Below, piece after piece: positions 33,673-46,436 of a stretch of DNA of 64,000 bases. A model generated the notes under the pieces. It was not told the origin of the DNA. It made no database searches and saw only the letters and a list, made by a program, of their open reading frames with translations. Source of the DNA: Toxorhynchites rutilus septentrionalis (taxonomy: Eukaryota > Arthropoda > Insecta > Diptera > Culicidae); the NCBI RefSeq assembly GCF_029784135.1, contig NC_073744.1:11409429-11473428 (forward strand). The letters run 5' to 3'. Position 1 is the first letter of the stretch; each line of letters begins with the position of its first letter. The position numbers and the translations under genes were made by a program.

Positions 33673-34715
33673 AGGTACTGCTCGCAAATGGACAAGCTAA
33701 AGGCAGCGATCGAGAACAAACTTCCAGGTTAGGTCAATGTGACAGGCGTCTTGTTCCATTGGGGCAACACCAAACTTCACGTCTTTCTAACAACACAACA
33801 AATTATTTTGGAGTCTGGTTGAGAGATGCTATCCCAACAGTCAAAGCAACCAAATGTTGCACAAGAGATTATCACAGGCTCCGTTTTCTGTTCAAGAGGA
33901 AAGATTTCGACTGTATGGAAAGCGCGAAAAATACCTAGAACAGTTTTCAACGAGCATTTAAAATTGAATAAATGTATGTCTGCCTATGGAAATTATGTTT
34001 TCTCAAAAATCGGCGCGAACTTTCTGGACAACCCAATATGAGCTATTCCGATTTTTATTTTCGGTTTCCGTGATATTTGATAATTATAGATGACAACCTT
34101 GATTATGTCCATAAAAACGAGCAACGAAGAACTCATTGCTGTCATCGCAAATATTTCAATCATTCGGGAAGCTAATTATTGCATCAATGTGAATTTGTAA
34201 CATCACCCACCAGGGTTGCCACATATACAGAATATTCTGTATATTACAGATTTTTCGCTAAATTTCAGATACATAATCTGTATACGGCGAATTTCATGCC
34301 AACTCGAAAGGCCGTTGGTAGCACTATTTCGGATAGCAGTGAAACGTGTAAAGACGCGGGTCACTTAAGCAACTTTACATACTTGAAATATTCGAAAAAT
34401 ATTTAGACTACTTTTTGGAAAAAGCCAATTTTTTTTCTTAATTTTTTACAAAAATTTATAACTTAAAAACTATGATACCTAAAAAAATCATGTCAAAGGA
34501 TGAAATGTAGAAAATTGTTTAAATTTTTACACAAAAATACAAAAAAAACTTTTGGAAAAAAAAATCGCTGACAAAAAAGTTATTTTGAAAATTAAAATTC
34601 ATTTTTCTAAAAAAATATATATATATGAATAGTCCATACATCGGAAGATGGGTACTTTTACAGGGAAAAGGTTTTTTGAACAACAACTTTTTCATGTTTT
34701 CTTTGAAAAAAAAAA
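33673..34715. other. No gene recognised
   Basis: Short open frames only. Several A/T runs occur at 34.4-34.7 kb. Confidence 0.35.
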
Positions 34716-35415
34716 GACGGGTGGGTAATGTCGGGGACATAACCGGAGTGACGTAGGACTATACAAAGGGGACAACTTTTGTTAAATATATATTTTAAAT
34801 ATATTGTTTGATTTTCTTCTCCTACGTGAATACCTACCTATCTACCTGAAGAAATGGATTAGTTTACTGTTTACTCTTTATGAACATGTTGGTGGTTCTG
34901 AAAAGAACCTTTGGCGTTGTGTTTTTGCGTTTTTTTCTGAAACCTTTGTACTTATCAACGCCGGGCAACTTTTGCCGTATGCACATATCGTACAATCAAA
35001 ATGATGGCTGTGATAGGGAATGCACAGGTTTTTGTACTCTAGCGGTCACATTCTTTGTGTGGACACCGACTGGACAACATCGTTGCTGGACGGGCTGGAC
35101 GGCGAGGGATCGAGTGCCTTTCTCAAGGCAAGAGGGCGGAGGTGGTAGCGCTGGAGTAGGATAGAGTAGAGTTTTCAAAGGGCCTTTCTCAAGGCTAGAG
35201 ACGAATGAACTGCAAAAGTTTGAAGTCTCTATAATACAATACCTTCCTTCCTTCCTTCTAGCGGTACACACTCACAGGATAGAGACAAATCGACAGACTC
35301 AGCCAAAGGGGCGAGTCCAACGAGACGAACGAATGAGCGTTAAAAGGGAGCGATGGCAAAAAAATACATTCATTACGATTTGTTCGCTCGTTGGATTCAC
35401 ATGCAGGCTAAAAAG

Positions 35416-35431
35416 GGTCCTTTTCAGGATC
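35416..35431 (+). terminator. Histone-type 3' stem-loop
   Basis: GGTCCTTTTCAGGATC followed by ACAAAATTATC matches the minus-strand stem-loop at 12797-12812 of copy A. The upstream gene is deleted to a few dozen bases after ATGGCA. Confidence 0.6.
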
Positions 35432-35988
35432 ACAAAATTATCTTCAATCTAAAGAGTTTATTGTTTTGTTATCACTCGATATCCCCATCTTGTTCGGCTA
35501 AACCTTTCTGTTTAGCGATTGCGTTTGCCACTCGCCACAGCTTTCACAGTTGGAAAATTACATTCAATGCGACGTGCCGAAGCGCCACTCAGTGTCACAT
35601 TGGAGGCGATTTTAACCTGGAATTGAACATTTGCGATGACAGTGGTACAGTGTCGACTTTCAATGTGGGGTCATAATTTGGATCTCTATGTTTACAAAAA
35701 TGTTCAACTAAATAAGTCGCATTACATGACCGTCCAATTAGTTAAATGTCGAACTAAATGTAAATTACTGTACTTTCAATCTGGAAACAATTTAAGAATT
35801 GGTGAAAATTGAATAATCAGGGAAGTTCCCAAATATCAATAAGCTCAGAACAACTGCCAAATTCACATACTCATCATATCCTGGCAAACAAATTATGAAA
35901 AAATCAATTTGTGTTTTATTATTATTTTGGATATTGTTTTAGAAAGCATTGAACTGTATTTCCTAAACTCTTTTTTGAAAGGTTTAAT

Positions 35989-36004
35989 GGCCCTGAAAAG
36001 CGCC
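35989..36004 (-). terminator. Histone-type 3' stem-loop of an H2A remnant
   Basis: On the minus strand it reads GGCGCTTTTCAGGGCC, with the canonical CTTTTCAG. The adjoining 36005-36120 is the 3' portion of the same H2A pseudogene seen in copies A and C. Confidence 0.6.
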
Positions 36005-36121
36005 TTGTTTTATGGAATGGTTCCAATTTAGAAAACTTAGTACTCGTGGTTTTGAAAAAAACCATTTCGAACGCCCTCGATGCCGCCTTGTTCTGGATTT
36101 GCCACCAAAGCAGTTTGTATA

Positions 36122-37410
36122 AAGGGTGTGTCACATCAAATTGCATCACGGAAAAAACGCTGTAGAAATTTAATTTTTAGGAATTATATCATCAGCTTTC
36201 GCTTATAATCAGATAAGAGTGTATAGATCACGTTGGCCATGCTTCACTGTCAATTTTTCGTAAATTTGGAAAAATGTCGTCGAACGAAAAAGAGCGTCGT
36301 GAATTAATCCTGTGCACTCATTTCGAGAATCCGGAGTTGTCACTTCGGGACATCGGTAAGATGCTGGGAATCGTCCAATCCACGGTCAGCAGAGTACTAA
36401 AACGATACTTCGAGAACCTAACCATCGGCCGGAAGGTGAAGAACGGATGCTCCGTCAGTGAAAAAGATCACAAGCGCGTAGTTAAGCAGTTTATACGTGA
36501 TCCGAGAAGTTCGGTCCGGGATGTCGTCAATAAGCTGAATTTGTCAAGTTCATTCGTCCAGCGGACCAAGCAGCGGGAGGGCCTGCGTACATACAAGGTT
36601 CAGAAGGCTCCTAACCGCGACGAAAGGCAAAACATGGTGGGGAAGACGCGAGCCCGGAAGCTGTACACCGAAATGCTGACGAAGCCGCATTGCCACGTAA
36701 TGGACGATGAAATCTACGTCAAAGCGGACTTTCGTCAGCTGCCGGGCCTGTTGTTCTTCTCCGCAGAGGACAAATTCAGCGTTCCGGAGGAGATTCGCAA
36801 GCAGAAACTATCCAAGTTTGCCAAAAAGTACATGGTGTGGCAAGCGATCTGCTCTTGCGGAAAGCGGAGTGCCCCCTTCGTGATGACCGGCACGGTAAAC
36901 GGGCAGGTTTACCTTAAGGAGTGCCTACAGAAGCGCTTACTACCACTATTGAAGCAGCACGAGAGCCCGACCATCTTCTGGCCGGATCTCGCTTCGTGCC
37001 ACTATTCAAAGGACGTGTTGGAGTGGTATGAAGCCAACGGGGTCACCTTCGTGCCAAAGGAAATGTACCCGCCCAACGCGCCGGAGCTTCGACCAATAGA
37101 GAAATATAGGGCGATTATGAAGTAGGCCCTCCGGAAGAACCCAAAAGTTGTCAAATCGGAGGCGGACTTCAAGAGAAAATGGATTTCTGTTAAAAAAAAA
37201 ACTACAACCTGACGTTGTACAGAACCTTATGGACGGGGTAAAGAGGAAGGTGCGAGCATACGGGCTTGGGCTCGAAGTATGAATAAAAAGAAAATGCCAA
37301 AAGTTGTTTAATAGTTTTTTTTTACTGTCTAAAATTTTCAAAAGGATCGGTCTACTGGGCGAATTTCTACAGCGTTTTTTCCGTGATGCAATTTGATGTG
37401 ACACACCCTT
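36122..37410 (+). mobile_element. DD37E element, copy 2
   Basis: Flanked by TA with the same inverted repeats as copy 1; 1289 bp. It inserted into the histone-bearing element copy B. The matching region in copy C (about 55572-55580, AATGTATAAAG) shows the TA site. Confidence 0.9.
36274..37282 (+). pseudogene. DD37E transposase with nonsense codon (copy 2)
   Basis: One open frame runs 283 codons from MSSNEKERREL through the helix-turn-helix and the full D-D(37)E triad to YRAIMK, where CAG has become TAG (37123-37125). It lacks the N-G-K block present before NGCSVSEK in copies 1, 3 and 4. An A-run frameshift near 37195 disrupts the last part. It is the copy with the longest single open frame. 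Confidence 0.85.
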
Positions 37411-37645
37411 TAGAAGAAAAGATCCTCAAATATATTCCACGGTAATGTTCGAGTGGTGGAGAACGTTATTTTGATCTGCTCGAATGGTTAATTAATGTTT
37501 TTTTCGCTATTTTATGAATTACATATGAATACTACACGAGGCATCGAAGTAAATTTTATTCTAAAACATTAGAATAGGTTAAAATAAATCATTTATCATT
37601 TTAGCATAAAATGATTTTACAGGATCCAGTTTTCTTCCAGTTTTT

Positions 37646-39304
37646 GACGTAGGACTACGTCTTTCATTTCTATACCGGGGTGTAAAATCAAAGTTTCGAA
37701 AACGAAAGCGTTACGCCGGAGACCGAGATTTTGAGCGTTAATAGCTCCTAAAAAACTGAACGAAATGGTATGATAAACACTTCATTCGAAAGATAAAATG
37801 TCTACGCGTTCTATACTTGTTACTTTCTGATCCAAAAACTTGTTTCAATAGTCTTAAAATTGCTTTCAAAACAGGCTATTGAAATCACCAATCGGTATAT
37901 AAGCGAGCGCCGCTCGGAAATTCACTCAGTTCAAACTGAACAGCGATTGGAGCATGTTGTCGCTGTTGTGGTGAAGCCCTTCGTTTGAAAGCGCGGATGA
38001 ACGGTGTCACCAAGAGCCTGTTTGTGCACCTTAGGCCAGAAGGGAATCCATCAGGAGGAGAGTGATGCCACAAACGGTTCCCCGGGAAGATCTCGAAGCA
38101 GCCGCTACACACACACATACACGCGCGGGATTCTTTCCGTTTGGATGCCATTCAGCATCGAGAAAGATCCGGAAAATAATCTGCCAGTACCTCTGGGAAT
38201 TTAAAATTACATTCATGTGAAAGAGTTTATTTTAATGTTTTCTATCCATGAAACATTGTGACCAAATACATTTGGTTTTGTGATTTTTCAATCAATCGCA
38301 ATTAACAGGATAGCTTCTGAAGATTATTCTTCCCCATCAGTAGAATATTTCCGTATCCAGTATTGTATGCGCCCACAATCGATTATTGCTCAGTCGCCGA
38401 ATGTTCCGAGCTCAGAGAGTTCATTCTAGTTTGCCTTCCAAATTGCCATCGTAAACCACGCCTTCTCTCGATTCAATCACGCACAAAAAGCATACTTAAG
38501 CGATATTCTGGTGGTGAGACGCATTCATTTTTCGTGAGGACATTGACAAGACAACATCGTTGCTGAGGGTGCTGGACGGCGAAGGATCGAGATCTGCCCT
38601 GAAACGCAAGCAGTTTGTTTGAAACTGTGAGGGAGCACAGAGAAGCCGATCCTTCAGGAGAAGAGAAGGTGACCATCGAAGTAGCCGCTACACACACACA
38701 TACACGCACGGAATTCTTTCCGTTTGGATGCCATTCAGCATCGAGAAAGATCCGGAAAATAATCTGCCACTTCCTCTGGGAATTTAAAAATACATTCATG
38801 TGAAAGAGTTTATTTGAATGTTTTCTATCCATGTAACACTGTGATCAAATATGTTTCAATCAAGTGCTATTAACAGATGGTTATCGAGTTAGCATAAACC
38901 ACTGGTGGGCTTCCAGTATCGAGGAAAATGTGAAAATATCTAATCGTTACTGAAAATAATCTGCCAGTTCCTCTGGGAATTTAAAATTACATTCATGTGA
39001 AAAAGTTTATTTTAATGTTTTCTATCCATGTAACACTGTGACCAAATACATTTGGTTTTGTGATTTTTCAATCAATCGCAATTAACAGGATAGCTTCTGA
39101 AGATTATTCTTCCCCATCAGTAGGATATTTCCGTATCCAATATTGGATGCATAAAACCTTGTGCCTCCAACGTAACGCTCTCGTTTTCGAAGTCCCCCAA
39201 ATATTCATTTATTCAGAATGAATTCAGATTCAACTTCAAACAAATGATCTCTTAATCAACGATATTCCTATGTCACCCATGCGGTTATACCATAGATATA
39301 ACCC
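37646..39304 (+). mobile_element. Palindrome-ended element with internal promoter, copy 1
   Basis: The left palindrome is GACGTAGGACTACGTC. The right end has CCTATGTCACCCATGCGG and a GGTTATA...TATAACC hairpin. Sister copies are 39864-41609 and 53420-54304. Part of the body (about 38473-38830) is repeated within the element. Confidence 0.65.
37896..37931 (+). promoter_or_regulatory. TATA box and initiator inside the element
   Basis: CCAATCGG precedes TATATAAG (37896-37903), and TCAGTT (37926-37931) follows at initiator distance. The same set occurs at 40114-40148 and 53669-53704. Downstream is only a very short frame (MNGVTKSLFVHLRP...). Confidence 0.6.
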
Positions 39305-40497
39305 ACTTCCTGTTTTTGAAAAATATTATTGGCAACCCTGGTCATAGGTGTTATTCACTTACAATATTCTGTTCATTAAACTCGTCACATTCTGTTCTTG
39401 AAGAGATTTCTTTTGTGGCATTGATCCTGGAAAAATATGCCACTCCAACTAAACGAAGCCTTATTATGAGGAACGTTATGTATTTCTTACTATATTTTTG
39501 TATGCATGAGAACATTTCAATTGATACTCTAGGTGAATAGGCCAAGCTTGTTTCATATATCAAGTATGATTTGTACAAATTTGGACGAAAAAACGCATAA
39601 ATGTATCCCACTCGATTTTCACCCTTTTTTCTAATGATGAAAAATGTACTATTTTGAATTTTTATAGTAAAAGCCGAATGCTATCTTGAACAACAATGAG
39701 TTGAACTATAATATTCTTCGAAAAACGGGAATTGATGCGGTATGTGTATACTGGAAATGGGCATATTTCTTAGAGTGACCACTATGCCCCCACTTCCCCT
39801 AATGATCAAACATTATTGACTGAGAGAAAACAAGTATAGCTCACTGTACAATGTGACATTTTTGACGTAGGACTACGTCTTTCATTTCTATACCGGGGTG
39901 TAAAATCAAAGCTTCTAAAACGAAAGCGTTACGCCGGAGACCGAGATTTTGAGCGTTAATAGCTCCTAAACAACTGAACGAATTGGTATGATAAACACTT
40001 CATTCGAAAGATAAAATGTCTACGCGTTCTATACTTGTTACTTTTTGATCCAAAACTTGTTTCAATAGTCTTAAAATTGCCTTCAAAACAGGCTATTGAA
40101 ATCACCAATCGGTATATAAGCGAGCGCCGCTCGGAAACCCACTCAGTTCTAATTGAACAGCGATTGGAGCATGTTGTCGCTGTTGTGGTGAAGCTCTTTG
40201 TTTATCATGAAAGCGCGGATGAACGGTGTCACCAAGAGCCTGTTTGTGCACCTTAGGCCATCAGGAGGAGAGTGATGCCACACACGGTTCCCCGGGAAGA
40301 GATCGGAGCAGCCGCCACACACACACATACACGCGTGGAACTCTTCGTTTGGATGCCATTCAGCATCGAGAAAAATCCGGAAAGATTCAATTGTTGCTGA
40401 AAAATAATCTGCCAGTTCCCCTGGGAATTGAAAAATACATTCATGTGAAAGAGTTTATTTGAATGTTTTCTATCCATGTAAATATTTTTCAATTAAG

Positions 40498-41133
40498 TGC
40501 TATTAACAAGTGGTTGGCCTATCACTGTTCGTTAGATGCGCTACTCTTTCGTTTCAATCTTGCCAGCAACAATCTCTGCGTCTGTGGTCAAGGTTATCAC
40601 GACATCGAGCATGTTGTTTGGTCGTGCGAGGTGTATCTTGTCGCCAGATCGAATTTAGAAAACTCCCTTCGGGCCCGAGGAAGACAGCCCAATGTGCCGG
40701 TGAGAGATGTGTTGGCTCGGTTAGATCTTGATTACATGACCCAAATATATGTTTTCCTTAAAGCTATAGATCTTCGTGTGTGATTGTCCCTATGTCTTTA
40801 TACCCTCCTTTTCATCCATTGCGAGCGATTGCCCCCCTTGGTATAAACAGTAAAATAAGTTGAAATGTAAATATACAATAGATATAGGAATAGATTTAAG
40901 AATTGAGTGTGATCATCAACATTGTAACAATTCCCTTATATCCCATCCCTTTCCTGAAAGAATATGTCACCCTTCTAAACTCGAGTAAACCGCGAGTAAT
41001 CGGTTTTCCATCTTACTAACCATAGTGTTAGGAAAATTGTATATATATAGTTTTAAAAAATATATTTAAGAATTCGGCTCCTTTAAACTAATGTAACTGA
41101 GCCTGTAAAAATAAACGATTTATAAAAAAAAAA
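40498..41133 (+). pseudogene. 5'-truncated LINE: reverse transcriptase C-terminus and 3' UTR
   Basis: The frame to 40783 reads NKWLAYHCSLDALLF, then CVCGQGYHDIEHVVWSC, a C-x-C-x7-H-x4-C knuckle typical of the C-terminus of Jockey-clade and related LINE ORF2 proteins, then ends FLKAIDLRV. The 3' UTR ends AATAAACGATTTATAAA with an A tail at 41133. Its 3' UTR is the source type of the insertion at 11994. It sits inside the palindrome-ended element. Confidence 0.7.
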
Positions 41134-41468
41134 CAGCTGGTTATCGAGTTAGCATTAACCACTGGTGGGCTTCGAGTATCGAGGAAAATCTGGAAAGAAC
41201 TAATCGTTACTGAAAAATACTCTGCCAGCTCCCCTGGGAATTGAAAAATACATTGATGCCAAATTGTTGTCCAATGTTTTCTATCCATATAACACTGCAA
41301 CCAATTACATTTGGTTCTGTGATTTTTCAATCAAGTGCAATTAGCAGGAAAGCTTCTGAAGATTATTCTTCCCCATCAGTAGGATATTTTCATATCCAAT
41401 ATTGGATGCATAAAACATTGTACCTCCAACGTAAAGCTCTCGTTTTCGGAGTCCCCCAAATATCTGTC

Positions 41469-41541
41469 AAGTCAAATCTGAATCCATTCCGAATGAATGA
41501 ATAAATGAATCATTCATTCGGAATGGATTCAGATTTGACTT
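41469..41541. repeat. Perfect 32-bp fold-back
   Basis: The arms 41469-41500 and 41510-41541 are perfect complements around a 9-base loop. The sister elements have only one arm here, so the second arm arose by inverted duplication in this copy. Confidence 0.85.
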
Positions 41542-41609
41542 CAAACAAATGATCACTAAATCAACGAAAGTCCTACGTCACCGTTGCGGTTATACCATAG
41601 ATATAACCC

Positions 41610-43118
41610 ACTTCCTGTTTTTTTATTTAGACCGTATTGGTTTGGAAATATAAGGCGATTCGTTTAGGGGGTCCAAACTCCCCCCATTTTCCCTACATGT
41701 GCCTCGTTGATGACGAAACCCAAATTCAGTAGACCGTAATAATAGTGCAGAGCTGAATTGCAACGAAACAATATTATTATTACAGACATAATCCACGTAA
41801 CACGTAATCATATATTTGGATTTTGTCCATAAGCCGATACTGCTTTATTTAGTTGATTCACCGAAAATGCTTTGTCATCATGCATCGGCACTATTTGTCC
41901 GGGAAAACGACAGGTGCGAATGGGATGTTGCATCACGCTTTTTATTCCCTCAAACCATTATCGGGGAGTAATAAATCAAACATTAGAATGAATGCTAAGA
42001 ACGTCTTATTAGTCAATAAGGGGCGAAAGTGGTTCTATAAAAGGAAATTGACATCGAATCATTCGAAATCAAACAGGCTAAAATTGTGGGGTAAAACCAA
42101 ATGAGTGGGAATCACCACTTGCTTTATGACGTCGAATCTTTGGCCCTGGTCAGTTCCGATACGCCCTACATAGAACGATCAATATACTCACCAATTTAGC
42201 ACGAACGATTCGTCATTTGTATTCTGGTGAATTCCGGTTAACGGAGCTGAACCGTTGAACGCCGCCACATACACTAGTTTCATTTATTCATGATAACCTC
42301 CACCGCAGCCTTCAACACCATCAAACACCCTCGCCAAGTTTATGGCAATCAGAGCGAGCCAAAATTTCACTTGCGCATCGAAATATAAGCATGACTTGGC
42401 TCTTTCTAAGCCTCCCTGGACCACCATCCGCAACCACCCAACCGGCAAGCTGGAGGAGGGGGGGGGGAACTCGTAAATCAAAAACCGCTCACCCGCGTTA
42501 ACCCACGCGATGTGTTGGGGCCGCGCTCAGTGGTAGTGGTGCAATGGAAGTCAATTTCATGGATTACTAAGCATAGCTCGCGAAACACAAGCCGCCATAG
42601 CTTCGATCCAGATTGTGGCACATCATTCATTGCCATGGATATACAGGGGGCCTTGACATGCCTTCGGAGTGGTGGCTGTCCGAGTTTTTCAACACATGGC
42701 TAACCGCGATGAGCGGAATGTTTCAACGGGCCGATTTTTTTTTCGCATGATAAACTGTATCAATCGAAGTTTCTAGATGAGGTTTATGCTTGCGAACGGG
42801 GTAGGGTAGTTGAACCTTTTATGGGGTCCAACTTTTCATATCAGAGTACAGGTAAAAAGCATCTTCTCAGACGAGTTGAGATGGAAACATGATGTATCTG
42901 TCTGGTGACCACATTGCGGACCACTAAAAGTCACAGCACCCTTCACATCACTCAAACAAACCATTCGGTCGGATGTTTTGAGTCATTACGGTGTTTTTTC
43001 TCGGATTCTATCGGTGGGAGATACGGCAGTTATGGCGATTGCGCTTTCCCGTGCGCTTCTCGTACATGTATTGTTGGGTCAGCTCGAATCCCAACACTTG
43101 TTCGTCAGATAATCTAAG
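41610..43118. other. No gene recognised
   Basis: No domain-bearing frame. The segment 42290-42720 is richer in GC but shows no splice or coding pattern that I can defend. Confidence 0.35.
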
Positions 43119-43233
43119 GGGCTGTCCACATACCACGTGGACAGAAAAATCACAACTTTAGACTCCCCCCTCCCCCTCCGTGAACAAGCGCGGACATTTA
43201 CATACCCCTCCCCTGTTGTCCATGTGGAAATTT
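43119..43233. repeat. Dispersed GTCCACGTGG repeat, copy 2
   Basis: It reads GGGGCTGTCCACATACCACG at the left and TTGTCCATGTGG at the right, in reverse relative to 16591-16710. Confidence 0.6.
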
Positions 43234-43634
43234 TCCTTAATTTATTACAATAATTCAGGAAATAACTGAATTGCGTATAAATTAATTCCATTTTAGTTTA
43301 TTTTGTATCAAATTTTACTAGTTGTGTCATGCCATGCTTTGCTGTGGCACATTGAGGTTTTATGGCAGAGAAATGATTTTCAAAATAAAGCATGTGTTTC
43401 ATATGAGTTTAATGCTGAAATACTTGAAATACTTTGATACTAGAAATACACAATCCTAAGATTTTTTAAGCACTTGCAAAAATGTGTTGCTGTCACATAG
43501 AATACATATTCAATACTAGAAAGTTAACTTACGCTCACAGCTTTACTTCAGGAGTGTGCTTATTCCATCTGAAAATCTTAAAGCTTCTTGAGGTATTGGC
43601 AGTAGCAACAACAATTCTTGAAGTGGACTATATA

Positions 43635-44140
43635 CAGTAAACATTCACTAACTGGGCGAAAGGGGAAGACCAGTTATCGACATTTGCGTTTTAACTGGTC
43701 CGGCATGTTAAACGTCAAATAAAATCGAGGGGAACTACAATGAATTGTGAGATTCGCGTTGATCATGAAATTGGATAACCGAAAAGATTCCAATGGAAGT
43801 TTCGCATTGAGTGCGACAACAGGTATGAAATATAATTTGAGGAAACTATTTTTCTTAGAGACGAATGAACTGAAAAGTTTAAACCCTCTTAAAGCCAAAA
43901 AGAAGAAGGAGAAGGACTTTTTTTCTGTAATTTGATCAATGTTTTTGTCATGCCAAAATAATGTCAACTTTCATAACATTTCAAATTACAATCGAATGTC
44001 CCTCACAGCAAATCTTCCATTTGAATATGGCGTCGATTGTTTACAAAATTCTGCTTTTCAACTGGTCCAAGGACCAGTTAACGTTCGCCCAGTTAAAAAG
44101 CAGACCGATTAAACCAGGACCAATTAGCGAACGATTACTG
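43635..44140. mobile_element. pogo/Tigger-like MITE
   Basis: The ends CAGTAAACATTCACTAACTG and the complement of the right end (CAGTAATCGTTCGCTAATTG) align. The left flank is TA. It contains the tiny retroposon copy at 43856-43915. No transposase is present. Confidence 0.6.
43856..43915 (+). mobile_element. Very short hairpin retroposon, copy 3
   Basis: A 60-bp insertion (TAGAGACGAATGAACTGAAA onward) with an A/G-rich tail. It is bounded by ACTATTTTTCT and ACTTTTTTTCT, an 11-bp duplication with one change. The inner loop is GAAA, still a GNRA type. Confidence 0.65.
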
Positions 44141-45336
44141 CATTGTGTCATAAAGGGTGTGTCACATCAAATTGCATCACGGAAAAAACGCTGTAGAAAT
44201 TTAATTTTTAGGAATTATATCTTCAGCTTTCGTTTATAATCAGATAAGAGTGTATAGATCACGTTGGCCATGCTTCACTGTCAAATTTTCGTAAATTTGG
44301 AAAAATGTCGTCGAACGAAAAAGAGCGTCGTGAATTAATCCTGTGCACTCATTTCGAGAATCCGGAGTTGTCACATCGGGACATCGGTAAGATGCTGGGA
44401 ATCGTCCAATCCACGGTCAGCAGAATACTAAAACGATACTTCGAGAACCTAACCATCGACCGGAAGGTGAAGAACGGCAAAAATGGATGCTCCGTCAGTG
44501 AAAAAGATCACAAGCGCGTAGTTAAGCAGTTTAGACGTGATCCGAGAAGTTCGGTCCGGGACGTCGCCAATAAGCTGAATTTGTCCATTCGTCCAGCGGA
44601 CCAAGCAGCGGGAGGGCCTGCGTACATACAAGGTTCAGAAGGCTCCTAACCGCGACGAAAGGCAAAACATGGTGGAGAAGACGCGAGCCCGGAAGCTGTA
44701 CACCGAAATGCTGACGAAGCTGCATTGCCTGGTAATGGACGACGAAACCTACGTCAAAGCGGACTTTCGTCAGCTGCCGGGCCTGTTGTTATTCTCCGCA
44801 GAGCAGTGCTTGGATATTGAATGAACTGAATATGAACCAATGCCATTCATTCGTTTATTCATTCATGAACAATACTCCCTTTGAACCATCCAACACCGTG
44901 ATGCCGAGCGAACTGCCTTGATTCACTACCACCAACGTCGGTGAACCATCAACATTCGAAGTTTGATTGCTAAACGTGGAGGGGGAACATTCAATGCTCA
45001 TTCTCTCTTCTCTTCGTGTACTACATTCTAGTGGACGTCATTCACTCTCAGCTGTAAACAGAACGTAGTCGCATGTGCTCTTTTAGCGGGCATCGGGTGA
45101 GCTGTGGTGCATGAAAGCATGATGTGTGGTGCACGGATAGATAATTGAACGGAAGCATTTTTCTCTTATCGCGGAAAGCAAGTTTACTTGTGCTCTGTCA
45201 GCAGATTACATTGCTTGTGTTACTTTCCTATTTTTCTATATTAAAATTCAACGTTGGACACGTGTTTGGACTATGCGTTTAGTGGAATTTGATAAAAATG
45301 GCAACTAAAAGAAAAATTCAATACTCAGAGGAACCA

Positions 45337-45580
45337 ACCCGTGGTCTAGTGGTTAGCGTCACAACTAAAAAGCCGGGGGTTCGGGCTGAATTCCCGTTCT
45401 GGTCGGAGAAATTTTCGTCAAAGAAATTTCCTTCGATTTGCACTGTGGTCATGCGTATTCTAGAGCTTACCACTTAGAATGCTTTCAAGGCGTGTTATTT
45501 GGCATAGAAATTTCAAGTATTGATAAAAAATGACGCAAGTAACACTACGTTGAGACGGCGAAATTCCTATAGGAATGTTT
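45337..45580 (+). mobile_element. tRNA-derived SINE, plus strand
   Basis: It begins CCGTGGTCTAGTGGTTAGCG (A box) with GGGGGTTCGGGCTGAATTCC (B box) following. Body blocks AATGACGCAAGTAA and CTACGTTGAGACGG are shared, in reverse, with 46437-46717 and 6462-6660. Confidence 0.75.
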
Positions 45581-46436
45581 AAGAGGGGCCAACCATGAGC
45601 GTTTTGGGACGTGGACCGCGATAGCGCTCCTCTCGTTTTATGTTAACATTTTAGACTTGGCACTTTTTAACACGTTGAGCCCCGAATTGTTCTTGCTGAG
45701 CATTCCATTCAGCCTGTATCAAGAGCATTTTCACAATATCAGTGTCGGTCCCAGCTCCCAAAGATACTTATTGTATAAATAGAAATTAGTCAGGGATTCG
45801 ACTAGAAAGTAGTCACATTTTGTAAAACATCCGAAAACAAACCAGATGTATTTTTATTTTCTTATTTTGTAACTGTCAGTCCCCCAGGGACCGACGCTGG
45901 GCTCAACGTGTTTACGGCGGAACGGATGCATTGGGTGTACAAATTGAACAAATATGGATTCTATCGCTTATTACTCATACATTTTTCGGTGGATTTAAGA
46001 ATTTTTCTGCACAAATCCTTCAATTCATATAAATATAACCAAGCTCATCTGCATGCTCAAAAAAATGGCTCCGTACTCAAACGGTTAAACAAAAAGTGAT
46101 AAACACTACAAAGGAAGAAAAGTGGGAGCATCATATTACCTTTATGTGAATTCACAGCCTATGATGAAACACTTTTTGAACATGTTTAAAAAAAAAAAGT
46201 CGACGATACAATACTCGTTCGCTAACTAGGCTGGAAATTCAATCCAATTAGCGAACTCCACTCGCTTAGTGAGCTGCAGAATAGCGAAATCAAAAGAACG
46301 AATTGAATATGACGCCTATTATTGATATACAAATGGGCTGCAGCCTAGTCAACGCACGCCCTGTTTAAGAGTCATTTAAAATAGGCACATTTAGCGAACG
46401 CACAACTTAAAGAAACGACCCACGGGTTGCATGTAG

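Larger units (their letters stand above)
34716..36121 (-). mobile_element. Histone-bearing palindrome-ended element, truncated copy B
   Basis: The outer end (GACGGGTGGGTAATGTCGGG then GACGTAGGACTA) matches the ends at 13714 and 54739. It holds histone stem-loops at 34894-34909 (minus), 35416-35431 (plus) and 35989-36004 (minus), and a MITE at 35557-35770. A degenerate tiny retroposon lies at about 35193-35240. A DD37E element at 36122 ends the copy inside the H2A 3' region; the rest is not found beyond it. Confidence 0.65.
39864..41609 (+). mobile_element. Palindrome-ended element with internal promoter, copy 2
   Basis: Same ends and arms as 37646-39304. It is interrupted by a LINE fragment at 40498-41133 and carries a fold-back at 41469-41541. 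Both promoter motifs are kept (TATATAAG 40114-40121, TCAGTT 40143-40148). Confidence 0.65.

Noticed and set aside
38004..38204. Short open frames after the internal promoter of the palindrome-ended elements
   Set aside because: Sequence differs in frame and length among the three copies, so conservation of a protein is not supported.
45337..45420. Possible tRNA gene (GTGGTCTAGTGGTTAGCG)
   Set aside because: It belongs to a repeated SINE with a second copy at 46437-46717 and a truncated one at 6462.
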